From: Desulfobacterales bacterium
GTDB taxonomy: Bacteria > Desulfobacterota > Desulfobacteria > Desulfobacterales > JAHEIW01
Assembly (NCBI GenBank): GCA_030145015.1
Contig: JAQYWI010000181.1
Location: 1 to 10,768, forward strand
Direction: 5' to 3'
Length of the DNA: 10,768 nucleotides
Position 1 is the first letter of the stretch; each line of letters begins with the position of its first letter. The notes beneath the pieces are model-generated. The model had not been told where the DNA came from. It saw only the letters and a list, made by a program, of their open reading frames with translations, and made no database searches. Below are positions 1-6,725 of this stretch, piece by piece. The position numbers were made by a program, and so were the translations under genes.

Positions 1-1
1 A

Positions 2-136
2 TTGGGCCAGCTTTATTTTAAACAGAACCGTCTGAATGACGCTCTGAAAGAATTTAAAAAAGCGGAATTGCTGGGTCAGGATGCATCGGAATACATTACC
101 AAAATTCTAAAACGCCGGTCGGCCAAGGCATCGTAA
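2..136 (+). CDS. TPR-repeat protein, C-terminal fragment
   Basis: Only the last 44 codons of this gene are inside the window; it enters from the left edge and stops at TAA 134-136. The visible part contains one well-formed tetratricopeptide repeat: Leu-Gly near the start, Tyr three residues later, then Ala, Phe and Ala at the spacing expected for TPR positions 8, 11, 20, 24 and 27 (LGQLYFKQNRLNDALKEF). A short basic tail follows (KILKRRSAKAS). TPR repeats form helical hairpins that bind partner proteins, so this is probably a scaffold or chaperone-like protein, but the domains that would name it lie outside the window. The TPR assignment is seen in the sequence; a specific function cannot be given. 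Confidence 0.75.
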   Translation: MGQLYFKQNRLNDALKEFKKAELLGQDASEYITKILKRRSAKAS

Positions 137-154
137 TGAATCCGGCGGAGGGGC

Positions 155-183
155 TTGACACGCTAATTTTTTTCTTGTTTACT
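155..183 (+). promoter_or_regulatory. Candidate sigma70-type promoter for the fmdB-hemC-cobA/hemD cluster
   Basis: A perfect -35 hexamer TTGACA (155-160) is followed after 17 bp by TTTACT (178-183), which matches four of six positions of TATAAT. It lies in the 123-bp gap between the TPR gene and the zinc-ribbon gene, about 75 bp upstream of the ATG at 260. It is the only good candidate upstream of the tightly packed biosynthetic cluster. This is a pattern match only. Confidence 0.4.
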
Positions 184-259
184 TTATGTGCACAGAGATT
201 AAGTTCAGTTTGGCGCTTTGATCCCTTGAATCTATTACAAGGCGTCGGGAGAATTGAAT

Positions 260-490
260 ATGCCGATTTACGAATATCATTGTAAAAAATGCGACCAGGA
301 TTTTGAATACCTGGTCTTTGGAAGCGAGAAACCGTATTGCCCATCATGCAAAGGCAAAAAGGTATCCAAATTGATGTCCCCCTGTGGATTTATCTCTAAA
401 GGCAATGGCGGTGAAACTGTGTCCAGTTCCGCCGGGGCATCCTCTTGTAGCGGTTGTGCCGCATCCAGTTGCGCCGGCTGCAGTCACTAA
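260..490 (+). CDS. FmdB-family zinc-ribbon protein with Cys-rich tail
   Basis: This small protein (76 aa) belongs to the FmdB/putative regulatory zinc-ribbon family, recognised by the N-terminus MPIYEYHCKKCDQDFE. The ribbon is formed by Cys8, Cys11, Cys27 and Cys30 (CxxC...CxxC). Family members are small, probably zinc-binding proteins often called regulatory, with no proven general function. The ATG at 260 is preferred over an in-frame TTG at 254 because the family begins with MPIYEY and a GGGAG Shine-Dalgarno-like sequence (247-251) sits 8 nt upstream. A Ser/Gly/Ala-rich linker leads to a second Cys set at the C-terminus (CSGCAASSCAGC; Cys63, 66, 71, 74), with a lone Cys42 between. The stop codon is 6 nt before the hemC start, so co-transcription and translational coupling with hemC are likely. 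Confidence 0.88.
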   Translation: MPIYEYHCKKCDQDFEYLVFGSEKPYCPSCKGKKVSKLMSPCGFISKGNGGETVSSSAGASSCSGCAASSCAGCSH

Positions 491-496
491 CTTCAG

Positions 497-1444
497 ATGA
501 ACGCTCCCATCAAAATCGGAACCCGTGGCAGCAAACTGGCCTTATGGCAGGCAAACTGGGTGAAGTCAGTTCTCGAAGAAAAATTCCCGCCACACACGGT
601 TGAGCTTATCATTATTAAAACCCGCGGAGATAAAATTCTGGATGTACCCCTTGCCAAAGTGGGCGGCAAGGGGCTTTTTGTAAAAGAAATCGAACACGCT
701 TTGCTGGCACGGCATATCGATATTGCGGTACACAGCATGAAGGATATGCCGGCTGAAATACCGGATGGATTGTGTATCGGAGCTGTCCCCGAACGTGAAA
801 ACCCATCCGACGTATTCATATCTCGAAGCGGACTGGGATTTGCCGAAATTGATTCCGGCAGCATCATCGGCACCAGCAGTCTGCGGCGTGGCGCTCAATT
901 GCGCCATGCACGTCCGGATATGGTTATTCAACCCTTACGCGGCAATCTTGATACCCGGCTTAAAAAGCTGCAAACCGAAAATTTAGATGCCATTGTTCTT
1001 GCAGCCGCAGGTGTAAAGCGGCTGGACCTTGAACACAAAATTACCGAATATCTGAGTCCGGACATCATACTGCCAGCGATCGGCCAGGGGGCTTTGTGTA
1101 TCGAAACTCGCAACGACGACCCCATCGTCGGGCCCCTGGTGGAATCACTTGATCATGTGCCCACCCGGATTGTCATCAAAGGAGAACGTGCTTTTCTCAA
1201 CCGGCTCGAGGGCGGCTGCCAGGTCCCGATCGCCGGCCACGGTAAAATCAGTCAGGATCAGTTTAGCCTGACCGGACTGGTCGCTGAGGTCGATGGCAGC
1301 CGATTGATCAAAGCGCAAAAGAGCGGTCCAATGGATTCGTCTGAAACGATCGGCATCGATCTGGCTGAAGAACTGCTTGCTAAAGGAGCAGACCAAATTT
1401 TGAAAAAACTCAAATCGATTCCACCTGAAGGTTATGAAAGCTAA
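497..1444 (+). CDS. hemC: Porphobilinogen deaminase (hydroxymethylbilane synthase)
   Basis: This enzyme joins four porphobilinogen molecules head to tail into the linear tetrapyrrole hydroxymethylbilane, in the cytoplasm. The protein is 315 aa, the usual length. Landmarks are the N-terminal IGTRGSKLALWQ, the catalytic Asp in HSMKDMP (residues 79-85), the substrate-binding arginine segments GTSSLRR (125-131) and RGNLDTRL (148-155), the IGQGAL motif near 195, and the dipyrromethane-cofactor Cys241 in LEGGCQVPIAGHG. The ATG at 497 gives the family N-terminus. No clear Shine-Dalgarno precedes it, but the upstream stop is 6 nt away, which fits coupled translation. Its 3' end overlaps cobA-hemD by 11 nt, which uses its product. 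All 17 arginine codons are CGN. The identification is secure. Confidence 0.97.
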   Translation: MNAPIKIGTRGSKLALWQANWVKSVLEEKFPPHTVELIIIKTRGDKILDVPLAKVGGKGLFVKEIEHALLARHIDIAVHSMKDMPAEIPDGLCIGAVPERENPSDVFISRSGLGFAEIDSGSIIGTSSLRRGAQLRHARPDMVIQPLRGNLDTRLKKLQTENLDAIVLAAAGVKRLDLEHKITEYLSPDIILPAIGQGALCIETRNDDPIVGPLVESLDHVPTRIVIKGERAFLNRLEGGCQVPIAGHGKISQDQFSLTGLVAEVDGSRLIKAQKSGPMDSSETIGIDLAEELLAKGADQILKKLKSIPPEGYES

Positions 1445-2945
1445 AGTTTATCTGGTGGGTGCCGGACCGGGAGATCCCGGTTTAATCACGGTAAAGGGCC
1501 AGGAATGTATCCAGACCGCCGATGTTATCATCTACGATTACCTGGCCTGCCCTGCCCTGTTAAAATATGCCCGCAAATCCGCCGAACTCATCTATGTCGG
1601 CAAGAAAGGCGGCGATCATACGCTTTCCCAGGACCAGATCAATGACCTGATTGTCGAGAAAGCCAAAACCGGCACCATTGTAACCCGTCTGAAAGGCGGA
1701 GATCCGTTTATCTTCGGCCGCGGCGGCGAAGAAGCCGAGGTGCTCTTTAAGGCGGGTCTATCTTTTGAGATTGTACCCGGAGTCACTTCAGCTATCGCGG
1801 CACCGGCTTATGCCGGTATTCCGCTGACCCATCGGAAGTTAACCTCGACTGTGGCCTTTGTTACCGGCCATGAAGATCCTAAAAAGGAAGAATCCCGCAT
1901 TAACTGGGCCGCCCTGGCAACCGGAATCGGAACCCTGGTTTTTTTCATGGGCGTCAAAAATCTGCCCGAAATTACACGCCAATTGATGGATCACGGCAAA
2001 TCACCGGATACGCCGGCCGCGCTGGTTCGGTGGGGCACGACCCCCTCCCAGGTAACGGTATCGGGCACCTTGGACACGATTGTCGCAAAAGTCCGGGCAG
2101 CCGGGCTGAAGGCACCGGCTCTCATCGTGGTTGGCGATGTCGTCAATCTGCGACCCACGTTGAAATGGTTTGAAAAGCGGCCGCTGTTGGGCAAGCGCAT
2201 TGTGGTTACCCGTGCAAGGCAGCAGGCCAGCGATTTGGTGAAGCTTCTTTCCGATCTGGGGGCTGAATGCCTTGAGTTTCCGACCATCAAAATCATGCCC
2301 CCCGAAGATCCCGAACCCTTGCTTCAAGCTGTAGAGAATCTGAGTGCCTATGATTGGATTGTATTTACCAGCGTAAACGGCGTTATTTATTTCTTTGAGC
2401 AACTGTTTGCCGCCAATAAAGATGTGCGCGCGCTAGGCCACTTGCAAACTGCGGCGATCGGTCCGGCAACCGCCGAACAGCTGCTTGCATTCGGGCTCAC
2501 CAGCGACATTGTGCCCGAGACCTATCGGGCCGAGTCCGTGGTGGCCGCATTTAAAGAAATGAATTTAAAAGCAAAGAAAATACTGCTGCCCCGCGCCAGG
2601 GAGGCCCGACCGATTTTGCCGGTTGAGTTGACCAAAATGGGAGCGCAGGTAGATGAAATCCCCGCCTATGAGACCCTAATCGTAACTGAAAACGCCGGCG
2701 ATCTCATCCAGGCGTTCGAAGACAAAAGCGTTGACTTGATTACCTTCACCAGCTCATCCACGGTAAAAAATTTCAAGGCCCTGCTGCCAGCCGCTAACTT
2801 TCAGAAGCTAATGCAAGGGGTTACCATCGCCAGCATCGGCCCCATTACCACTGATACGGCTAAAAAACTGGATTTTGATGTCCACATCAGCGCCAAATCC
2901 TACACGATACCAGGGCTTGTAGATGCCATCCTGCAATACTATTAA
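1434..2945 (+). CDS. cobA-hemD: Fused uroporphyrinogen-III C-methyltransferase / uroporphyrinogen-III synthase
   Basis: This is a two-domain fusion of 503 aa. The N-terminal half (about 1-240) is SUMT (CobA), which uses SAM to methylate uroporphyrinogen III at C2 and C7, giving precorrin-2. It shows VYLVGAGPGDPGLIT (5-19), the YVGKKGG motif near 54-60, RLKGGDPFIFGRGGEE (85-100), VPGVTSAIAAPAYAGIP (114-130) and a GHE (145-147). The C-terminal half (about 250-500) is uroporphyrinogen-III synthase (HemD), which closes and inverts ring D. Its signs are KRIVVTRARQQ (254-264), DWIVFTSVNGV, AIGPATAEQL, FTSSSTVKNF and ASIGPITTDTAKKL. In pathway order the C-terminal domain acts first, on the hemC product. 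The start overlaps hemC by 11 nt, with a GAAGG only 2 nt upstream; the conserved motif begins at residue 5, fixing the start. Precorrin-2 feeds siroheme, B12 and the alternative haem route. Confidence 0.95.
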   Translation: MKAKVYLVGAGPGDPGLITVKGQECIQTADVIIYDYLACPALLKYARKSAELIYVGKKGGDHTLSQDQINDLIVEKAKTGTIVTRLKGGDPFIFGRGGEEAEVLFKAGLSFEIVPGVTSAIAAPAYAGIPLTHRKLTSTVAFVTGHEDPKKEESRINWAALATGIGTLVFFMGVKNLPEITRQLMDHGKSPDTPAALVRWGTTPSQVTVSGTLDTIVAKVRAAGLKAPALIVVGDVVNLRPTLKWFEKRPLLGKRIVVTRARQQASDLVKLLSDLGAECLEFPTIKIMPPEDPEPLLQAVENLSAYDWIVFTSVNGVIYFFEQLFAANKDVRALGHLQTAAIGPATAEQLLAFGLTSDIVPETYRAESVVAAFKEMNLKAKKILLPRAREARPILPVELTKMGAQVDEIPAYETLIVTENAGDLIQAFEDKSVDLITFTSSSTVKNFKALLPAANFQKLMQGVTIASIGPITTDTAKKLDFDVHISAKSYTIPGLVDAILQYY

Positions 2946-2984
2946 AAAAACAAAAAACGGAATATTTTAGAGTAGGAGCTAATT

Positions 2985-3251
2985 ATGGCTGGTGGTTGGA
3001 CCCGTGACGGGAGTGTACAGGACCAAATAGACGCCAGTGTAGAAGACGCAGTAAAGCTGGCCAGGAGTCGGTTGCCTGATGGTGAGGGCTCAATCCATTG
3101 TGAGGAATGCGAGACTGTAATTCCAGACGCTCGTCACAAAGCAATCCCAGGAGTTCGCTTTTGCGTCAACTGCCAGTCAGAGCGCGAAAAACGGCAGACA
3201 ACTCCCACTGGTTTCAATCGCCGCGGCAGCAAAGATAGTCAGTTGAAGTAA
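2985..3251 (+). CDS. ybiI: DksA/TraR C4-type zinc-finger protein, YbiI-like
   Basis: This 88-aa protein has a C4 zinc finger built from Cys39, Cys42, Cys60 and Cys63 (CEEC ... FCVNC), with the IPxAR...AIPGVR sequence between them that is typical of the DksA/TraR finger. It lacks the long coiled coil of true DksA. Overall length, the MAGGW start and the C-terminal NRRGSKDSQLK closely resemble E. coli YbiI as I recall it. The molecular role of YbiI-type proteins is not established; binding to RNA polymerase by analogy with DksA is only an inference. The start is set by a good TAGGAG Shine-Dalgarno (2973-2978) 6 nt upstream of ATG. The gene begins 39 nt after cobA-hemD on the same strand and is followed by a hairpin-rich spacer. 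Confidence 0.88.
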   Translation: MAGGWTRDGSVQDQIDASVEDAVKLARSRLPDGEGSIHCEECETVIPDARHKAIPGVRFCVNCQSEREKRQTTPTGFNRRGSKDSQLK

Positions 3252-3322
3252 CCAGTTGCTTTTGATTGGGTTTTTCAAACCGGGCGCTTCGCACGAGAAT
3301 CCACGGTTCCACCGCGTTGTTC

Positions 3323-3407
3323 TCAACGACTGGGGCACTCCGTGCCCCTGTCTTTTACCGCCTATGGCGGTAAAATCCAAGCCAGCCGCTGTGCGGGTGG
3401 TCGTTGA
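3323..3407. repeat. Multi-hairpin block enclosed by an 8-bp inverted repeat
   Basis: The outer arms TCAACGAC (3323-3330) and GTCGTTGA (3400-3407) are perfectly complementary and enclose three hairpins in a row. The first has a 7-bp stem (3332-3338 with 3342-3348). The second has a perfect 10-bp stem, TTTTACCGCC (3353-3362) with GGCGGTAAAA (3366-3375), and a TAT loop. The third has CCGC (3386-3389) with GCGG (3393-3396) and a TGT loop, extended by CCA/TGG across one mismatch. All three loops are 3 nt. The block lies between the YbiI-like gene and the DUF362 gene and has no convincing coding content. It could be a structured RNA, a palindromic mobile repeat, or a recombination site folded as single-stranded DNA; its identity is unknown. 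Confidence 0.6.
3332..3356 (+). terminator. Candidate intrinsic terminator after the YbiI-like gene
   Basis: A perfect 7-bp GC-rich stem, GGGGCAC (3332-3338) with GTGCCCC (3342-3348) and a TCC loop, is followed by TGTCTTTT. The short U-tract after a strong stem resembles a Rho-independent terminator that would end transcription about 80 nt after the stop codon of the YbiI-like gene. It is also one hairpin of a larger structured block, so termination may not be its only role. Confidence 0.4.
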
Positions 3408-3513
3408 CTCAGCAATTTTATGTAAATCTGGAATTTTTACCGCCAAGTCAACTGAAAACTGCAATCCAGCTATTACCTAATCAGGTAAAATCCGTTTGGT
3501 GAAGGATAAAGAA

Positions 3514-4584
3514 ATGGCAACGGTCAGCATTATTAAGGCAACATATTCAGATCCTGAGATTGAAACCCTTCTGGCGCCCTTTGGGGGGATGGAGCAGTTC
3601 GTAAAAAAGAACGAGAAAATCCTCCTCAAGGTTAATCTCTTATCAGCCAAAGAGCCGCAAAAAGCCGTGACCACGCACCCTGAATTTGTAAGGGCTGTGG
3701 CTAAGGCTGTCAGAGAGGCAGGCGCAGAACCGTATATTGGAGACTCCCCTGCAGGACCCTTTTCCAAAAGAAATCTTAACAAGGCCTATAGGCGTTCAGG
3801 GCTCGAGAACTTGGCAGGAGAAGAAGAGATTCCTCTGAACTTTAATACAGGCGTCAAGAAACTTGATATCCCCAAAGGCAAACGACTGCAAAGGTCTCCC
3901 ATCTGTGACTATGTGTTAAATGCTGATAAGGTCATTGCGCTGCCGAAACTTAAAACCCACTCTTTTCAGTATATGACACTGGCCTGCAAGATTATGTATG
4001 GAGTCATTCCCGGCCTTATCAAGGCAAAATACCATGCTCAGTTCCCACGAAGAGTCAGTTTTGCGGACATGATGCTGGATATTCTTACAATCGTGAAACC
4101 ACAGCTATATATCATGGACGGTATTATGGGAATGCAAGGCCAGGGACCTGGGAGCGGAGATCCCGTAAAAATGGATTTGGTTCTAGCATCAACAGATTGT
4201 GTGGCTATGGACATTTCGGTATGCAAAATTTTGGGCATCGAGCCTGTGGGCATACCGGTACTTAAAAGGGCTAAAGTTCGCGGTTTGTGGCCTGAGAAGA
4301 TTGACTATCCGATCCAGGGACCCGAGGATGTTGCATTTAAAGGATTCAGACTACCGAACACGGCCGATCATTTATTAACCGGCAAAAAACCTCCAAGAAA
4401 AAGCCCCGTTATCACGGATAAATGCACCGCGTGTGGGGATTGCGAAAGCATTTGTCCTAAAGATGCAGTCAAGGTGCAAGGCCGGATGGCAGAGGTAACT
4501 TACTCAAAGTGCATAAGGTGTTTCTGTTGCCATGAGATCTGCCCAGAAGATGCCATAGTGTTGCGTAGCGTGAAGTTAAATTGA
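3514..4584 (+). CDS. DUF362 protein with C-terminal 2x[4Fe-4S] ferredoxin domain
   Basis: The 356-aa protein has a DUF362 domain over about residues 1-290, recognised by LLKVNLL near 37, THPEFVRAVAKAVREAGA, GDSPAGP (77-82), the IALPKLKTHSFQYMTLACKIMYG stretch around 141-163, and the MDGIMGMQGQGPGSGD stretch around 201-216. A bacterial ferredoxin tail carries two cluster motifs: Cys304, 307, 310, 314 and Cys333, 336, 339, 343, each ending in CP. The family is common in anaerobes and is presumed to act in redox reactions, but its substrate is unknown. ATG 3514 is preferred over TTG 3496 or GTG 3499 because AAGGA (3502-3506) lies 7 nt upstream. Ten of 16 arginine codons are AGA/AGG, whereas hemC has none of 17. 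The gene converges on the UroD-like gene and overlaps it by 9 bp. Confidence 0.9.
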   Translation: MATVSIIKATYSDPEIETLLAPFGGMEQFVKKNEKILLKVNLLSAKEPQKAVTTHPEFVRAVAKAVREAGAEPYIGDSPAGPFSKRNLNKAYRRSGLENLAGEEEIPLNFNTGVKKLDIPKGKRLQRSPICDYVLNADKVIALPKLKTHSFQYMTLACKIMYGVIPGLIKAKYHAQFPRRVSFADMMLDILTIVKPQLYIMDGIMGMQGQGPGSGDPVKMDLVLASTDCVAMDISVCKILGIEPVGIPVLKRAKVRGLWPEKIDYPIQGPEDVAFKGFRLPNTADHLLTGKKPPRKSPVITDKCTACGDCESICPKDAVKVQGRMAEVTYSKCIRCFCCHEICPEDAIVLRSVKLN

Positions 4585-5727
4585 AATGATCGATTCTCCT
4601 TTTCCCCTTATAAATTCCGAAAAGCTTTCCCGCTTGGGTATTTCGAAATGTACGTCCTCCAGATTATCGGGGATGGGGTGGGTGCCGTAGGCATGACATG
4701 CGGCAACAGCGGCGTGAATATGTTCGGGCGGGGTTTCAGCAGCGATCTGGTTGAGATGAAGCATGCAGCGTCCATCTCTTGCCATTTTATCGATATAAAG
4801 CTTGATCCGTTCGACAATTGCCTCAACAGGTCCCCTCTGAAGTAAGGTTGCGTCGACGCCTGCGGTTACAAATGCGTTGTGTTTATTTGCATATGACTTT
4901 ACTCGCTCAGGCCCGACTTCATACAGATCCGGGTCCAACACGCTCAAGGAACCGGGACTGCATCGCATTTTTTGTGAAAAGAACCGCTCTACATCACGAC
5001 TTTTGGCATCGCCCCAGTTTCCCCGTGTGATCAGCTTGTCCCCTAATTTGTCTCGCAGCCGCTCTGTATATGCGACCACATATTCATCCATTATATCAAG
5101 CGTGACCATCGGGGGAGAGGCCCAGGCATCACGTCCATCCAGGATAAGGTCAGGATTACCGACTTCACTTCGCATCACTTCGATAAAAGGTGCAATGACT
5201 TCGTCGCAAAGAAACTCAAAAAGACGATGTACAAAGCGCGGCCGCTCAAACATATCAAAGACGAGATTTTCATACCCCCTGATGTTAACCGCTATACTAA
5301 ATGGGGTCGTAAAATAGACACGTTCAAGTTTGCGCGTCCTTTCCAAAAAAATCTTGGTGAACTGCCGAACCCATGGCATCCGACCTGACGTATAAGGATC
5401 GGGCGGGGAGATCCGATCCAGATCAGAGGGTGTGCTGATCAATGGTCTCGTACGATCGACATCGGGTATCCCGCCGGAGTGATAAACAATCTTTTGCCCC
5501 AATGCTTCGGCTTCTATGTTATAAACGTCCCAGAAATTACTAAGAACATCGAACCGATAGTATTCGGTGACGAGGAGCTGAACACGTGCGAAAGTGTGTG
5601 CGTCTGTAAAAAATCGTTTGGTTGAGACGCCGGCCAGATGCGCTGAATGATCATTGCTTTGAGCGCCGATAACAATCCGGGTATCTTCGAGGGATGGGTT
5701 TAGGTTCGTTTTGATTTCTTTTACCAT
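4576..5727 (-). CDS. Uroporphyrinogen decarboxylase (UroD) superfamily protein, divergent
   Basis: The 383-aa protein shows the UroD/methyltransferase TIM-barrel signature: TPFSIAVNIRGYENLVFDMF (141-160), the helix PRFVHRLFEFLCDEVIAPFIE, LILDGRDAWASPPMVTLD (194-211), and near the end TAGVDATLLQRGP (288-300) and AAETPPEHI (329-337). Related proteins include HemE and corrinoid-dependent methyltransferases such as MtaA. It lacks the N-terminal arginine-rich HemE motif (PxWxMRQAGR). At the strand where MtaA-type enzymes carry the zinc-binding His-x-Cys, it reads LITRGNWGD (232-240), so neither ligand is present there. Its reaction cannot be named, and a role near tetrapyrrole metabolism is only suggested by the hem genes in the window. 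The start codon has a weak Shine-Dalgarno. It lies 50 nt downstream of trxB on the same strand and may be co-transcribed. Confidence 0.82.
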   Translation of the reverse strand: MVKEIKTNLNPSLEDTRIVIGAQSNDHSAHLAGVSTKRFFTDAHTFARVQLLVTEYYRFDVLSNFWDVYNIEAEALGQKIVYHSGGIPDVDRTRPLISTPSDLDRISPPDPYTSGRMPWVRQFTKIFLERTRKLERVYFTTPFSIAVNIRGYENLVFDMFERPRFVHRLFEFLCDEVIAPFIEVMRSEVGNPDLILDGRDAWASPPMVTLDIMDEYVVAYTERLRDKLGDKLITRGNWGDAKSRDVERFFSQKMRCSPGSLSVLDPDLYEVGPERVKSYANKHNAFVTAGVDATLLQRGPVEAIVERIKLYIDKMARDGRCMLHLNQIAAETPPEHIHAAVAACHAYGTHPIPDNLEDVHFEIPKRESFSEFIRGKGESIISI

Positions 5728-5777
5728 CTTGACTGTACCTAAACTCTTTTTCGATTATTGGGGGTATTAAACTTGAG

Positions 5778-6725
5778 TTATAAGTTTTCAGCGGCGCGTT
5801 TGACTTCAACATAATAAGCCGCTGCCAAGGCTGCGGTGCAGCCGTCGGCGGCTGACAGCACGATTTGCCGGCCGTACTTCTCCCGCAGATCTCCGATTGC
5901 GAAAATACCGGGTAAATTGGTTTCACACCTTTCATCCGTACACACATATCCGTCGGCATTCACCCTGGTACCGGCGGGAACCAGTCCGTTATTCGGCTCA
6001 AAACCAATCCCGATAAAGACGCCGTCAGCGGCCAGCTCCCTCGTTTCTTCGGTCTGGGTGTTCTGCAAATCCACCGCATTGACCTGGCCTTCACGCGCCC
6101 TGATAGCCGTAAGGACGGTGTCCCACAGAATCTCAATTTTTTTGTCGGCCTTGACGCGTTGTTGCAAAATACCGCTGGCCCGCAATGCATCCCGGCGATG
6201 AACCAGGTATACTTTTTGTGCTAATTTTGAAAGATACAGGGCCTCCTCAGTCGCCGTATCCCCGCCGCCAACCACCACCACGGTTTTATTTCTAAAAAAG
6301 AATCCGTCACAAACCGCGCAATAGGAGACACCTTTTCCATAGAATTCATCCTCCCCCGGTATATCCAGCTTACGGGGCAGACCGCCGGAAGCCAGTATGA
6401 CAGCGTGGGTTTTTAGCTGCTCGGCACCATTGAGCTGAACGGTGTGCCGTTCAAGTCCCGGTTCCAATGAGGTGGCCTCCTGTGAAAGAACCTCCAAATG
6501 ATACGCTTGGGCGTGATCAAGTAATTTTTGCGACAAATCAAAGCCGTTGATGTTTTGGAAACCGGGGTAATTTTCGATCTCATCGGACAGGGTCACCTGC
6601 CCGCCCGGCGAAGCCTTTTCAATCAGGACCGTGCGCATCGAAGCTCTTAATGCATAAATTCCGGCCGACAGCCCGGCCGGCCCCCCACCGATAATAATGA
6701 CATCATAAAATTCACGATTTGCCAT
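5778..6725 (-). CDS. trxB: Thioredoxin reductase (NADPH)
   Basis: This flavoprotein passes electrons from NADPH through FAD and a redox disulfide to thioredoxin in the cytoplasm. The protein is 315 aa, the normal size. It has the FAD-binding GGGPAG (13-18), the redox-active CAVC (136-139) in YCAVCDGFFFRNK, the NADPH-binding GGGDTATEEA (153-162) and HRRDALRA (176-183), and the C-terminal FAD motif GIFAIGDLRE (273-282). The HRRxxxR pattern supports NADPH rather than another donor. The frame stays open upstream to 6767, but ATG 6725 is chosen because AAAGGAG (6739-6733) lies 7 nt before it and the protein then begins in the usual way with MANREFYDVIIIGGG. The UroD-like gene follows 50 nt downstream. 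Confidence 0.96.
   Translation of the reverse strand: MANREFYDVIIIGGGPAGLSAGIYALRASMRTVLIEKASPGGQVTLSDEIENYPGFQNINGFDLSQKLLDHAQAYHLEVLSQEATSLEPGLERHTVQLNGAEQLKTHAVILASGGLPRKLDIPGEDEFYGKGVSYCAVCDGFFFRNKTVVVVGGGDTATEEALYLSKLAQKVYLVHRRDALRASGILQQRVKADKKIEILWDTVLTAIRAREGQVNAVDLQNTQTEETRELAADGVFIGIGFEPNNGLVPAGTRVNADGYVCTDERCETNLPGIFAIGDLREKYGRQIVLSAADGCTAALAAAYYVEVKRAAENL

Larger units (their letters stand above)
3252..3513. other. Hairpin-rich spacer between the YbiI-like and DUF362 genes
   Basis: The spacer holds the multi-hairpin block (3323-3407) plus related pieces. The sequence GGTAAAATCC occurs twice as a direct repeat (3369-3378 and 3484-3493), and TTTTACCGCC occurs at 3353-3362 and again at 3435-3444. 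A separate hairpin, TTACCT (3473-3478) with AGGTAA (3483-3488) and an AATC loop, sits just upstream of the ribosome binding site of the DUF362 gene. An 8-bp inverted repeat, TCAGTTGA (3239-3246, inside the end of the YbiI-like gene) and TCAACTGA (3448-3455), brackets most of the region. I see no clear promoter and no credible gene. Confidence 0.55.

Noticed and set aside
566..931. 121-aa - strand frame inside hemC
   Set aside because: It is antisense to a fully conserved enzyme gene and has no family signature.
3353..3375. The 10-bp stem as an intrinsic terminator
   Set aside because: The T-tract is part of the stem and the hairpin is followed by TCC rather than a U-run, so only the preceding GC stem fits a terminator.
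3321..3409. Integron attC site
   Set aside because: Each core differs from consensus by one base, the inner L boxes do not pair, and no integron integrase or cassette array is visible. Kept only as one option for the hairpin block.
3256..3480. 74-aa + strand open frame in the hairpin-rich spacer
   Set aside because: It starts at TTG without a ribosome binding site and simply reads through the palindromes; composition is not protein-like.
4877..5317. 146-aa + strand open frame
   Set aside because: It lies wholly antisense to the UroD-family gene, has no ribosome binding site and resembles no protein family.
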